Positions 36,538 through 49,500 of a DNA stretch of 57,231 nucleotides are shown piece after piece. Both the position numbers and the translations under genes were made by a program. Each line of letters begins with the position of its first letter. The first letter of the stretch is position 1. Source of the DNA: Mycobacterium gordonae. GTDB taxonomy: Bacteria; Actinomycetota; Actinomycetes; Mycobacteriales; Mycobacteriaceae. The notes beneath the pieces are model-generated. The model saw nothing but the letters and a program-made list of their open reading frames with translations. It did no database searches and was not told the origin of the DNA. The DNA lies in the NCBI RefSeq assembly GCF_002101675.1, contig NZ_LQOY01000070.1, positions 1 through 57,231 of the forward strand, written 5' to 3'.

Positions 36538-37533
36538 GTGACTGACGGGTATACGGCGGTGCGTGCGGGCGGGCCCTACTTCGACGACCTGGCCGTGGGG
36601 CAGGTATTCGACTGGGCGCCCTCGGTCACCCTGTCGCCCGGTCTGGCCGCGGCCCACCAGGCGATCATCGGCGACCGGCTGCGGTTGGCGCTGGACGCCG
36701 ATCTGTGTGCCGCCGTGACGGGCGCGCCGGCCGCCCTGGCCCACCCCAGCCTGGTGTGCGACGTGGCGATCGGGCAGTCGACGCTGGCCACCCAGCGGGT
36801 CAAGGCCAACCTGTTCTACCGCGGGCTGACGTTCCACCGGTTCCCCGTGATCGGTGACACCCTCTACACCCGAACCGAAGTCGTGGGTCTGCGCGCCAAC
36901 ACGGCCAAGCCCGGCCGGGCGCCCACCGGACTGGCGGCGCTGCGCATGACGACTATCGACCAGGCCGATCGATTGGTGCTGGACTTTCACCGCTGCGCGA
37001 TGCTGCCCGCCAGCCCCGACTCGGTGGCGGGATCCGGCCGCGATGACGACCTGTCGGTCCTCGAAGCGCCACCTGCGGCGGTGAACCCCACCCAGACGTG
37101 GGACGGCGAGGCGTTCCGCGCCAAGGTGCCGGGCCCGCATTTCGACCCCGGCCTGGCGGGTGCGGTGCTGCACAGCACCGGCGACGTCGTCACCAGTGCC
37201 CCCGAGCTAGCCCGTCTCACCCTGAATATCGCTGCCACGCACCATGACTCGCGGGTCGGCGGCCAGCGGCTGGTGTACGGGGGACACACCATCGGGCTGG
37301 CGTTCGCGCAGGCCAACCGGCTGCTGCCCAACCTGGCCGCGGTGCTGGGCTGGGAATCCTGCGATCACACCGGCCCGGTGTACGAGGGGGACACCCTCTA
37401 CAGCGAGCTGCACGTCGAGTCGGCCACCCCGAGCTCCAACGGGGGGGTGCTGGGGCTACGGTCGCTGGTCTACGCGGCCGGCGAGCCGGACCGGCAGGTG
37501 CTGGACTGGCGTTACCGGGCGCTGCAGTTCTAG
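36538..37533 (+). CDS. Double-hotdog R-specific hydratase-like protein (Rv0216 ortholog)
   Basis: A 331-residue protein with two fused hotdog domains of the MaoC type (about 10-160 and 185-331). The first contains FDDLAVGQVF, YRGLTFHRFPVIGDTLYT and VLDFHRC; the second has NIAATHHD, RLVYGGHTIGLAFAQANR and GPVYEGDTLYSE. Relatives include mesaconyl-CoA and 2-enoyl-CoA hydratases. The M. tuberculosis protein has a solved double-hotdog structure, but its substrate is not established. The start is the GTG at 36538, with no clear ribosome site. A five-codon ATG frame (36528-36545) overlaps it. Acyl-CoA neighbours (fadE3, fadD4) suit a role in fatty or branched acid turnover. Confidence 0.93.
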   Translation: MTDGYTAVRAGGPYFDDLAVGQVFDWAPSVTLSPGLAAAHQAIIGDRLRLALDADLCAAVTGAPAALAHPSLVCDVAIGQSTLATQRVKANLFYRGLTFHRFPVIGDTLYTRTEVVGLRANTAKPGRAPTGLAALRMTTIDQADRLVLDFHRCAMLPASPDSVAGSGRDDDLSVLEAPPAAVNPTQTWDGEAFRAKVPGPHFDPGLAGAVLHSTGDVVTSAPELARLTLNIAATHHDSRVGGQRLVYGGHTIGLAFAQANRLLPNLAAVLGWESCDHTGPVYEGDTLYSELHVESATPSSNGGVLGLRSLVYAAGEPDRQVLDWRYRALQF

Positions 37534-37547
37534 ACCCGCTGGGCCGG

Positions 37548-40500
37548 TCAGTTGCCGGCCTTGCCCGTCGACCCGATCGCGCCGGTGAGGCCGTCGGTGC
37601 CGGTGCCGTCGCCCTTGCCCCCGGTCCCGCCGCTGCCCGCGCTACCGCCAGCGCCGCCGGTGCCGGCGGTTCCGTTGCCTCCGCCGATGCCGCCGGTGCC
37701 GGCCGCGCCGCCGGTGCCCAGGACGCCACCGTCGCCGCCGTCGCCGCCGCTGGGACCCTTGCCGCCGTTGCCGCCGTTGCCGTTGGTTCCGACTGCGGCG
37801 TTCCCGCCGACACCGCCGGTCTGCAGCGCCAACGCGCTGCCACCGTTGCCGCCCTTGCCGCCGTTGCCGCCCAGGCCGCCGTTGCCGGAGGTGGCCCCGC
37901 CGCTGCCGCCGGCGCCGCCGGCGCCCCCGGCGCCACCTTTGCCTCCGGTGCCGCTGTCGCCGCCGTTGCCGCCGTCGGGGTGCGCCAGGGTTCCGGCCGC
38001 CCCGTTGCCGCCGGTGCCGGGTGCGCCGCCGTTGCCGCCGATGCCGCCGTTGCCGCCGATGCCGCCGTTGCCGGCACCGAGGGCGTTGCCGCCCGCTCCG
38101 GCCGCGCCGCCGGCTCCGCCGGCGCCGCCGTCGGCGCCCTTGCCGCCTGCACCGTTGGTCACGCCCCCGAAGGTCGGGTCACCGGCCGCGCCGTTGCCAC
38201 CCGCCCCACCGGTGCCGCCGGTGCCGCCGTTGCCGCCGGCGCCGCCGTTGCCGGCGACGGTGCCGCCCAGACCGCCGGCCCCGCCCTTACCACCGGCTCC
38301 ACCGGCCTGACCGGTCGAGCCGTTGCCGCCCGGGCTGCTGCCGGCCGCGCCGGCCGTGCCCGCGGTGCCGTTGCCGCCGTTGCCGCCCGCGCCGCCGGTG
38401 CCGTACTGGCCGGCGTTGCCGCCGGCTCCGCCGTTACCGCCCGCCTTGCCGGGGTCGGTGGCCGCGTTGTAGCTGAAGCCGGCGCCGCCGTTGCCGCCGT
38501 TGCCGGTCTGGGTGGTGGGGGTGGTGCCGGCCGCGCCATCGGCACCGGAGCCGATGCCGCTGCCGTTTAGACCGCCCTTGCCGGCGGCCCCCACGGTGCC
38601 CGTGTTGCCGCCGTTGCCGCCCTTGCCGCCGTCGGGGTTGGCGAACGTGCCCGCAGCGCCGTTGCCCCCCGCGCCGCCGGTCCCGGCGGCCCCGCCGTTG
38701 CCGCCGTTGCCGCCGTTGCCGTCGGGGCCGTTGGTCCCGGTGCCCAGCGCCGTGCCGCCCTTGCCGCCGGCGCCGCCGTTGCCGCCCGCGCCGCCGTTCG
38801 CGCCGTTGTTGCCGTTGGTGCCCGCACCACCGTTCACACCTTGGACGCCGGTGGTGCCGTTCGCGCCGCCGCCGCCGTTGCCGCCGTTGGCACCGGTGCC
38901 GCCGGTGCCGCCCGCGCCGCCGTTTCCGGAGATGGTGCCGCCGTTACCGCCTGCTCCGGCATTGCCTCCGCTACCGCCGGCCTGACCGTTGACGCCTGCG
39001 CCGCCGTTCGACCCGGCGAAGCCGTTACCGCCGTTGCCGCCCGTGCCGCCGTTGCCGTAGGTCCCGCCGTTGCCGCCGGCCCCGCCGCTGCCGCCGCTGG
39101 CGCCAGCCGTGCTGGTCTGGGTGAAGCCGTTGCCACCGTTGCCGCCGTTGCCGACCGGGCCGGCGAAGCCGGCGCCGTCGCTGCCGTTGCTGCCGGTGGT
39201 GCCGGTGCCGCCGCTGTTGGAGCCGCCGGTACCGCCCTTGCCGACGATCGCGGTGCCGCCGTCGCCACCCTTGCCACCGTTGGGGTTGGTGGAGGTGCCG
39301 TCGGCGCCCTTGCCGCCATCGCCCGGAGTTCCGGCCTTGCCGCCGTTACCGGCGTTGCCGCCGTTGCCGTCGGCACCGTCGGTGCCGGTGCCGAGGGCTT
39401 TGCCGCCGAGCCCGGCGTTGCCGCCGTTGCCGCCGGCGCCACCGGTGCCGCCGTTGCCGCCGTTCTGTCCGGCGCCGCCGTTCGTGCCGGCCGTCCCGGC
39501 CGAACCGGCCACGCCGTCACCGCCGTTGCCGCCGTTGGCGCCGATACCGCCGGTGCCGCCGTTGCCGCCGTTGCCGAAGCCGCTGCCGCCGGTGCCGCCG
39601 GTGCCGCCGTTACCGCCGGCGCCACCGGCCATGCCGTCGGTGCCGCTCGCTCCGGCGCCGACGCCGCCGAGGCCGGCCGTGCCGGCCGAGCCGTTGCCGC
39701 CGTTGCCGCCGGCGCCGCCGTTGCCGTGGTTGCCGCCGTTGCCGCCGGCGCCACCGCTGCCGCCGGCCGTGCCGGGGTTGGCCGCGGTCTGGCTGTAGCC
39801 GTTGCCGCCGGATCCGCCGCTGCCGATCACACCGCCGACCGTGCCGCCGTCGGTGCCGTTGGTGCCCGCCTTGGTGTTGGAGGTGCCGCCGGTACCGCCC
39901 TTGCCCGCCGTCTCGTTGCCGCCGTTGCCGCCGTTGCCGCCGTTGGGGTTGGTCACGGTGCCGGCGGCGCCGTTGCCGCCGTCGCCCGGGGTGCCGGCCT
40001 TGCCGCCGTTGCCGCCGTTGCCGCCGGTGCCGTCACTGCCGTTGACGCCGTTGGTGGCCGTGCCGCCGACCCCGCCGTTGCCGCCGTTGCCGCCGGCGCC
40101 GCCGGCGCCGCCGTTGCCGCCGTTCTGGCCGCCGCCGATGCCGGTGCCGTACTGGTCGGCATCAGCCACGCCATTGGCGCCGGACACACCGTTGCCGCCG
40201 GCCGTGCCGTTGCCGCCGTTGCCGCCGGCTCCTCCTTGGCCTCCGTCGCCGGAGATCGATCCGCCCTTGCCCCCGGCCCCACCGTTGCCGCCGGATCCGC
40301 CCGCGCGGCCGTTGACGCCGGAGTCACCGGACTTGGTGCCGTTCGCACCGTTCAGGGAGCTGTCGACACCGTTGCCGCCGGCGCCGCCGTTGCCGCCGTT
40401 GCCGATGTTGCCGCCGTTGCCGCCGGCGCCGCCGTTGCCGCCGCTGGCGCCCTTGGTGAGCGGGTTGTATCCGGCGCCGCCCTGGCCACCGTTGCCGGCC

Positions 40501-43500
40501 GGGGCGGTGACGGAGGCGCCGTTGGCGCCGTTGGTCCCGGGAGTGGACCCGGTGCCGCCGCTGCCGCCGATCCCGGCCTTGCCGGCGTTGCCGCCGTTGC
40601 CGCCGTTGCCGCCGTTGGGGTTGCCGACGGTGCCCGCCGCGCCGGTGCCGCCGTTGCCCGGTGTTCCGGCCTTGCCGCCGTTGGCGCCATTGCCGCCGGT
40701 GCCGTCGGTGCCGTTGCTGCCGCTGCCGTTGAGCAGCGCGCCGGCCTTGCCGCCGTTGCCGCCGGAGCCGCCATTGCCCCCGTCGCCGCCGCTGCCGCCG
40801 TCCTGGCCGGCGCCGCTGTTGACGCCGGGCAGGCCGGACTTGCCGCTGACGCCGTTGCCGCCCCTGCCGCCGGCCGCGCCGTTGCCGGCCGCGCCCCCGC
40901 TGCCGGCGTTGCCGGCCAGGGTGCCGCTGTTGCCGCCGGCGCCGCCGCTGCCGCCGGACCCGCCGGCCTGGCCGCTGGTGCCGCTGCTGCCGGCGGCGAC
41001 GCCGTTGACGCCCACCTTGCCGGCTGTGCCGTTGCCGCCGGCGCCGCCGTTCCCACCGTTGCCGATGGTGCCGCCGTTGCCGCCGGCCCCGCCGTCGCCG
41101 CCGGTCTTGCCCGGGTCGGTGAGGGGGTTGTAGCTGAACCCGGTGCCACCCTTGCCGCCGTTGCCGGCGGTACCCGCGGGGACGGTGCCGGCCTTGCCGT
41201 CGGCTCCGTTGACGAAGCCGGTGCCGCCCTTGCCGAGCGCGCCGCCGGCGCCGATGTTGCCGCCGTCGCCGCCCTTGCCGCCGTTGGGGTTGCCGTAGGT
41301 GCCGTTGCCCCCGTCGCCGCCGTTGCCGCCGACCCCGGTGTTACCGCCGTTGCCGCCGGCACCGCCGTTGCCGGTCTGGTAGCCGGGGGCGGACGGCGCA
41401 CCGCCGTCGCCGCCCTTGCCGCCGGCGCCGCCGTTGCCGCCGCCACCGCCGTGACCGCCGTTACCGCCGTTGATCCCGCCGCCGCCGTTGCCGCCGGTGC
41501 CGCCGGTGCCTCCGTCGCCCGCCGCGCCGCCGTTTCCGCCGTCGCCGGCGATGCTGCCGCCCAGGCCACCCTTGCCGCCGTTGCCGCCATTGCTGGCATT
41601 GCCGCCGATGGTGCCGTCGGCGCCCGGTGTGTTGCCGTCACTCCCGGTGGTGCCCTTGGCGCCGCTGCCGCCCTTGCCGCCGGTGCCGCCGGTGCCGTAC
41701 TGCCCGGCGTTGCCGCCGACGCCGCCGTCGCCTCCGGCCTTGGTCGGGTCGGTGGAGTTCCAGCCGGCCCCGCCGGTGCCGCCGTTGCCGGCAATGGTGG
41801 TGGGGGTGGCGCCGTTGGCACCGTTGGCGCCGGGGATGGTACCGCTGCCGCCGGTACCGCCGGTGCCTCCCAGGCCCGGGTTGGCGCCGTTGCCTCCGCT
41901 GCCGCCGGTCGGGTTGGCGGCGGTGCCCGCGGCACCGGTGCCGCCGACTCCGCTGACGCCGCCGATACCGCCGTTGCCGCCCGCGCCGCCGTTGCCGACG
42001 GTGCCGCTGGTGACGGTTCCGGCATTGCCGCCGGCGGCCCCCTTGCCGCCGGTCCCGCCGTTGCCGGCATCGCCGCCCTTGCCGCCGTTGATGCTGAAGT
42101 CGCCGGTGCCGCCCTTGCCACCGACGCCGCCGGCACCGCCGTCGCCGCCCTTGCCGCCGTTGCCGCTGTTGCCGGCGATGGTGCCGCCGTTGCCGCCCTT
42201 GCCGGCCGCGCCGCCGTCGCCACCGGTGCCGCCGACGCCGCCGTTCTGGCCTGGGCCGCCGGTGGTGCCGGTCACTCCGGTGCCGCCGGTGAAGCCGTTG
42301 CCGCCGTTGCCACCGTTGCCGTAGGCGCCGGCGTCGCCGCCGTCACCGCCGGCGTAACCGGTCTGCCCGGCGCCCGGGGTGCCGAACGCGTTGCCGCCGT
42401 CGCCGCCGTTGCCGGTGGGGGAGGTGGGCGTGATGCCGGGTGTGCCGTTGGCACCCGTGCCGCCCGGCCCGGTGCCGGGAACGCCGGCGCTACCGCCGAC
42501 GCCGGGGTCGCTGCCGTTTCCGCCCTTGCCGCCGCCGAGGAAGCCGTTGCCACCCTTGCCACCGGCGGCGCCCAGGCCGCCGTCGCCGCCGTTGCCGGCG
42601 TTGCCGCCCACTCCGACGTTGGTGTCGAGGCCGTTGCCGCCGTTGCCGCCGGCCGCGCCGTTGCCGGCGTTGCCGCCGGCGCCGCCTTTCCCGTTCAGGG
42701 TGCCGCTGTTGCCGCCGTCGCCGCCGGCGCCACCGTTGCCGCCGTTCTGGCCAGTGGCGCCGTTGGGATCGGTGGGCGTCCCGTTGGCGCCGGCCTTGCC
42801 GGCCGCGCCGCTGCCGCCGTTACCGCCGGCGCCGCCGTCGCCGTACAGGCCGCCGTCGCCGCCCTTGCCGCCCTTGCCGCCGTTGGCGCCGGGGGTGGTC
42901 GCGTTGTAGCCGTCGCCCCCGTTGCCGCCGTTGCCGCCGACGCCCGTGGGAGTGGTGCCGTTGGTGCCGTTGGCGCCGTTAAGGCCGGAACCGGTGCCGC
43001 TGCCGTTGACGCCGCCGCTACCACCGGTGCCGCCGCTGGCACCGGTACCGGGGTTGCCGCCCTTGCCGCCGGCTCCGCCGTCGGGGTTGGCGAGGGTGCC
43101 GGCGGCACCGTTGCCGCCGTTGCCCTGGGTGCCGCCGTTGCCGCCGTTGCCGGCGTTGCCGCCGGCCCCACCGGCGCCCGCCGTGCCGCCCACGCCCGCA
43201 GTGCCGCCGGCCCCGCCGACGCCGCCGTTACCGCCGGTGCCGCCGACGCCGCCGTTGCCGCCGTTCTCGCCGCCGCCGATGCCGTTGCCGTACATGTTGG
43301 AGTTGGGCAGACCGTCGTGGCCGTCGACGCCGTTGCCGCCGTTGCCGCCGCTGCCGGCGTTGCCTCCGGCGCCGCCCTGGCCGCCGTTGCCGATGGTGGT
43401 GCCGCCGGCCCCACCCGCGCCACCGGCGCCGCCGGCGCCGCCCTTGCCACCGTTGATGCCGGAGTCGCCGGTGTTGAGGCCATTGGTGCCGGCCGCACCG

Positions 43501-46500
43501 TTGGAGCCGCTGCCGCCGGCCCCGCCCTTGCCGCCGTTGCCGTTGCTGCCGCCGCTGCCACCCTGGCCGCCGGCGCCGCCATTGAGGCCGTTGCCCTTGG
43601 CATCGGTGGCGTTGGGCGCCCAGCTGTAGCCGACACCGCCGTCACCGCCGTTGCCCGACGGGCCGGTGAAGGCCGCGCCTGCGGTGCCGTCGGCGCCACT
43701 GACGTCGCCGCCTCCGTCGAGGCCACCGGTGCCGCCGGCGCCGGCCGACCCGACCTTGCCCGCGTTGCCGCCCGCGCCGCCGGCAGTGCTGCTGGTGATG
43801 CCCGCCGCGCCGCTACCGCCACTGCCGGAGCCGCCCGCCGCGCCGCCGTTGCCGGCGTTGCCGCCGGTGCCGACCGTTCCGGCGGTGCCGTACAGCCCGG
43901 CCTTGCCGCCGGCGCCGCCTGCTCCGCCGTTGCCGCCTGCCCCGCCGCTGCCGCCATCGCCGCCGTGCTGGCCGCCACCCACACCGTTTTGGTACTCGTT
44001 CAGGCCGGAGACGCCGTTGGCGCCGTCCGCGCCGGTGCCGCCGGCACCACCATCTGCGCCGGTGCCGCCATTGCCGCCGGCGCCGCCGTCCCCGAGATTG
44101 ATGCCGGCGTCACCACCGACGCCGCCCTTGCCGCCGGCTCCGCCCGCCTGACCGGTGCCGCCGTTCTTGCCCGCGCTGGCGCCGTCCTTGCCGAGGGCGC
44201 CCGCTACACCGTTGCCGCCGTCACCGCCGGCTCCGCCGCTGCCGTAGTTGCCGCCCTTGCCGCCGGCGCCGCCATCGCCGCCGTTCGCGCCGGCGGCCGT
44301 CGAGGTGAATCCGGCGCCACCCTTTCCGCCGTTGCCGACCGGGGTCTGCGGCAACGCGCCGTCGATGCCGTACTTGCCGGTGCCGATTCCGTTGCCGTTG
44401 CTGCCGCCGATACCGCCGGCGCCGACCGTGCCGGCGTTGCCGCCGTTGCCGCCGACCCCGCCGTTCGGGCTGGTGGCCGTGCCGGCGGCACCCATGCCGC
44501 CGTCGCCAGGTGTCCCGGCGTTGCCGCCGTTACCGGCGTTGCCGCCGGCGCCGGACGCGCCGGCGACGCCCTTCGTTGAGCTGCCGCCCACGCCGCCGGC
44601 ACCGCCGTTACCGCCGTTCGCCCCGTTGCCGCCGTTGCCGCCGGCCTGCCCCGCGCCGTTGTTGACGCCGGCCACACCGTTCGCGCCATTTTGTCCGGTA
44701 CCGCCCGTGCCGCCGTCGCCGCCGCTACCGCCGGCGCCACCGGCGCCGCCGTTGCCGAAGTTCACGCCGGCCTTACCGCCGCGGCCGCCGGCGCCGCCGG
44801 ATCCGCCGGCTTGGCCGTTGCCGCCGCTGTCGCCGGCTTTGGCGCCGGTGCTGCCGTTATTGCCGGCCACACCGTTGCCGCCCTGGCCGCCGTTGCCGCC
44901 GTTGCCGTAGTTGCCGCCGTCACCGCCGGCTCCGCCGTTGCCGCCGCTGGCGCCGGCGGCCTGCGGGTTGAACCCACTGCCGCCGTTGCCGCCGTTGCCC
45001 ACGGGCCCGGCGACGTTGGCGCCGTTGGCGCCGTTCGCCGCGGTGCCGCCGCCACCGTTGGTGCCGCCGGCGCCGCCCTTGCCGACGGCTCCGGCGTTGC
45101 CACCGTTGCCGCCGGCACCGCCGTTGACGTTGGTGCTGGTGCCAGCCGCGCCGTTGCCGCCGCTGCCGGGCGTGCCCGCGTTGCCGCCCTTGCCGCCGAT
45201 GCCGCCACTGCCGTTGGTGCCTGCCGTGGCGCCGGCGCCGCCGGCCGTCCCGCCCTTGCCGCCGTCGCCGCCGGCCCCGCCGGTGCCGCCCGCGCCGCCG
45301 TCGCCGCCGGCCTGACCGCCACCGATGCCGTTGTTGTAGTTGTTCTGGTCGCTGACACCGTTGGCCCCGGTGATGCCGGTGCCGCCGCCGCCGGCCGCGC
45401 CGCCTGCCCCGCCGTTGCTGGCGTTGCCGCCGCCGGCGTTGGTGCCCGCGGTGCCCGCGGTGCCGCCGTTGGTCGCTCCGGCCGCACCACCGGTGCCGCC
45501 GGCTCCACCGTTGCCGCCCTTGCCGCCGGCGCCGCCGTCGCCACCGGCGTAACCGGCGCCGTTGTTGAAGCCGGAGCTTCCGTTGGCGCCGGCCGCGCCG
45601 GTTCCACCGTTGCCGGCGGTGCCCGCGTTACCGCCCTTGGCCGCGTTGCCGCCGTTGCCCGCCGTGCCCGCCCCGGCGCTGCCGTTGGCGGCTCCCGCGG
45701 CGCCACCTGCCCCGCCGTTGCCGCCGGCGCCACCGTTTCCGGCGTTACCGCCGGCGGTGCCCGAGCCGCCGACACCGGTGGTGGCGACGCCGTTGCTGCC
45801 GTCTATGCCGCTGCCGCCGGCGCCGCCGACGCCACCGTTGCCGCCCAGACCGCCGGTGCCGCCCTTGTAGCCGCTGCCCGCGCCCTTGCCTCCGGCGCCT
45901 CCGGCGCCGCCGGTGCCGCCCGCGGTGCCGTCGGCGCCGTGGGGGTTGTTCGCGTTGACTCCGTTCGAGCCGGGCGTGCCGGCCGCGCCGTTCCCGCCCG
46001 CACCGCCGTTGCCGCCGTTAGCCCCGGTGCCGTTGCCACCGGCGATGCCGCTGCTGCCGCCGGTGCCGCCGGTACCGGCGGTGCCGCCTCCGCCGCCTGT
46101 GCCGGTGGCACCGGCGTTGCCGCCCGCCCCACCAGCGCCGCCGTTCGGGTTGGCAGTGGTGCCGCCCACACCGTCCCCGCCGCTACCGGCCGCTCCGGAA
46201 TTGCCGCCCTTGCCGCCCGCACCGCCGTTGCCGTTCGCGCCCGCCGTCCCGCCGGCACCACCCGTGCCCGCGGTGCCGCCGCCACCACCGGCACCGCCCT
46301 TGCCGCCCGTGCCGCCGGCGCCGCCGTCGCCGCCGGCCTGGCCGCCGCCGATCCCGGTGCCGTACTTGTTGACGTCGGCCACCCCGTTGGCACCGGTGAT
46401 GCCGGTGCCGCCGGATCCGGCCGCGCCGCCGGCGCCGCCGCTGCTGCCGGCGCCGCCGCTGCCGTTGCTGCCCGCGGTGGCGCCGATACCGCCGGCCGCC

Positions 46501-49500
46501 CCCGCGTTGCCACCCTTGCCGCCCGCGGCGCCGTTACCACCGGCGCCGCCATTGCCGCCGGCGTAGCCGGCGCCGTTGTTGAGTCCGGTGACGCCGTTGG
46601 CGCCGTTGGCGCCGAGCCCACCGGCGCCCGCGGTTCCGGCCGCGCCCCCGTTGCCGCCCGCGCCGCCGTTGCCGGAGGTGCCCTTGCTGATGCCGGTGCC
46701 GGGCGTGCCCGCGGCGCCGCCGGCGCCACCGGCCCCACCGGCGCCACCGGCGCCGGCGTTACCTCCGGCCTGACCGGCGTTGCCGATGCCGGTGGTTGTC
46801 GTGCCGTTGGCCCCGGTCACACCGGAGCCGCCCTTGCCGCCCGCGCCGCCCTGGCCGCCGGCTCCACCGTTACCGGTGGTGGTGCCGACTCCGCTGGCGG
46901 TGCCGCCGGCGCCGCCGTCGCCACCCTTACCGCCGCCTGAGCCGGCGGTGCCGCTGTCGCCGGGGTTCACACCGTTGGCGCCGTCGGCGCCGGCCGCGCC
47001 GTTACCGCCGGCGCCACCGCTGCCGCCGTTGGCGCCTGCGCCGCTGTTTCCTGCGGTGCCGCTGCCGGCGGGACCGGTGCCCGCCGTGCCGCCCAGGCCT
47101 ACCGCGCCCGCGTTGCTGCCCTTGCCGCCGGCTCCGCCGTCGACGAGCGCACTGGTGCCGTCGGCGCCGCGACCGCCGTTGCCGGCGGTGCCGGCGTTGC
47201 CGCCCTGACCGCCGTTGCCGCCCTTGCCGCTGGCGCCGTTAGTGGCGCCCGCACCGCCGGCTGAGCCGCCGGTGCCGCCAGTCCCGCCGGCCCCGCCCTT
47301 GCCGCCTGCCCCGCCATCGCCACCGGCTACTCCGGCGCCGCTGTTGACGCCGGCCACGCCGTTGGCGCCGGTGACCCCCGCGCCGCCGTTACCGGCAGCT
47401 CCGCCGGCGCCGCCGTTGCTGGCAGCGCCGCCGTTACCGTTCGCGCCTGCCTTACCGCCGGTCCCGCTGCCGGCGGCTCCGCCGGTGCCACCGTCGCCGC
47501 CGTTGGCCCCGTTGCCGCCGGCCCCGCCGTCACCCCCGGCCGTACCGGCGCCACCGTTAACGCCGGCCACGCCGTTGGCGCCGGTCGCGCCTATGCCGCC
47601 CTTGCCCGCGAGGCCCGCGTTGCCGCCGGAGCCGGCCGCTCCGCCGCTGCCCGACGAACCCGCGGTACCGCCGCCGGTGCCGGCACCGCCGGCGTCGCCG
47701 CCCTTGCCGCCGGCTCCACCGCTTCCGCCCGCACCTGCGTTGCCGCCGGCCACGCCGGTACCGCCGTCGACACCAGACCCGCCGGTGCCACCGATGCCGC
47801 CGGTGCCGCCCTGACCACCTGTGCCACCGATGCCCTTGCCGCTGGCGGTCCCGCCGGCGCCACCGTCACCGCCCTTGCCGCCAGCGCTGCCACCCGTGCC
47901 GCTGTCACCCGGGTCGACGCCGTCTTTACCGGCCGCTCCGGCCGCGCCGTTACCGCCGGCGCCGCCGTTACCGCCGTTGGCGCCCGCTCCATCGGCGCCG
48001 TTGGCGCCGTTGCCGGCAAGCCCACTGCCGCCCTTACCGCCAGCACCGACCGCACCGGCGTCACCGCCCTTGCCGCCGGCCCCGCCGTCGACGAACGTGC
48101 TGGTGCCGTCGGCGCCACGGCCACCGGCACCGGCCGTGCCGGCGTTACCGCCCTGGCCACCGTCGCCGCCCTTGCCGTCGGTGCCTGCCGTCGCGCCGAT
48201 GCCGCCGGCCTTACCGCCGGTTCCACCGGTCCCGCCGTCGCCGCCCTTACCGCCGGCGCCACCGCTGCCGCCGGCCTGACCCGCACCCGCGTTGGACCCG
48301 GCCTGGCCGCTGGCGCCGGTGATCCCGGCGCCGCCGGAGCCCGCCGCCCCGCCGGCGCCGCCGCTGCTCGCGGCGCCACCGTTGCCGTTGGCGCCGTTGA
48401 TGCCGCCGCCAGCGCCGCCCGCTCCACCGACACCGCCGTTGCCGCCGTTGCCGCCGGCGCCGCCGGCCCCGCCGTCACCGCCGGCGTAGCCGGCGCCGTT
48501 GTTGACCCCGGCCACACCGTTGGCGCCGGCCGCGCCGATGCCGCCCTTACCCGCCGTGCCGGCCGCGCCGCCGCTGCCGGCCGCACCGCCGTCACCGCCC
48601 TTGCCGGCGGTCGGACCACTACCGGCCGCGCCGCCTTTACCGCCGGCTCCGCCGTCGCCGCCGCTGCCGGCGTTGCCGCCCGCCTGGCCCGCGCCGCCGG
48701 CGCCCGTGGTGGCGACGCCGTTGTTGCCGTCGACGCCGGAACCGCCCTTGCCGCCCGCGCCGCCGCTACCGCCGGCCCCGCCGTCGCCGCCGATGGTTCC
48801 GACTCCGCTGGCCGTGCCGCCGGCCCCGCCGTCGCCACCTTTGCCGCCAGCTTGACCGTTGGTGCCGTTGCCTCCTGCGGTCGCGCCGTTGGCCCCGGCC
48901 GCGCCGTTACCGCCGGCGCCACCTTTACCACCGTTGGCGCCGGACCCGGACAGGCCGTCCGCGCCCTTGCCCGCGGGCCCGACACCGCCGGTCCCACCGG
49001 CGCCGACCGCGCCGGCGTTGCCGCCCGTACCGCCGGCGCCGCCGTCGACGTAGGTGCTGGTGCCTTCGGCGCCCCGACCGCCGGTGCCGCCGGTGCCGGC
49101 GTTGCCGCCCTTGCCGCCGGCTCCGCCGCTACCGTCGACACCCGCGCTGCCGGTGAGGCCACCGGCCTTTCCGCCGGCGCCGCCCGTGCCGCCGGCGCCG
49201 CCCGTGCCGCCGGCGCCGCCGTCACCACCGGCTACGCCCGCGCCGTTGTTCAGGCCGGCCACGCCGTTGGCTCCGGCCGCACCCGCACCACCTCGGCCGG
49301 CCGCGCCGCCCGCGCCGCCGTTGCTGGCCGCGCCGCCGTTGCCGTCCTTGCCCGCGGCGCCACCGCCGCCGCTGCCGGCTTGACCGCCGGCGCCGCCGTT
49401 GCCGCCGTTGGCGCCGTTACCGCCGGCGCCGCCGTCGCCGCCGGCGACACCTGCGCCGTTGTTGATGCCGAGCACACCGTTGGCGCCGCTGGCGCCCGCG

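Noticed and set aside
36528..36545. Five-codon upstream frame overlapping the Rv0216-type start
   Set aside because: It has no ribosome site and short frames are expected by chance; noted only as context for the GTG start.
38841..44579. A 1,912-codon Ala/Val/Gly-rich open frame on the plus strand, and many Pro-rich frames opposite the PE_PGRS genes
   Set aside because: They are the complement of GGX codons (GCC GCC GGN read in other frames). They have no start context or family, and disappear if the PGRS gene is accepted.
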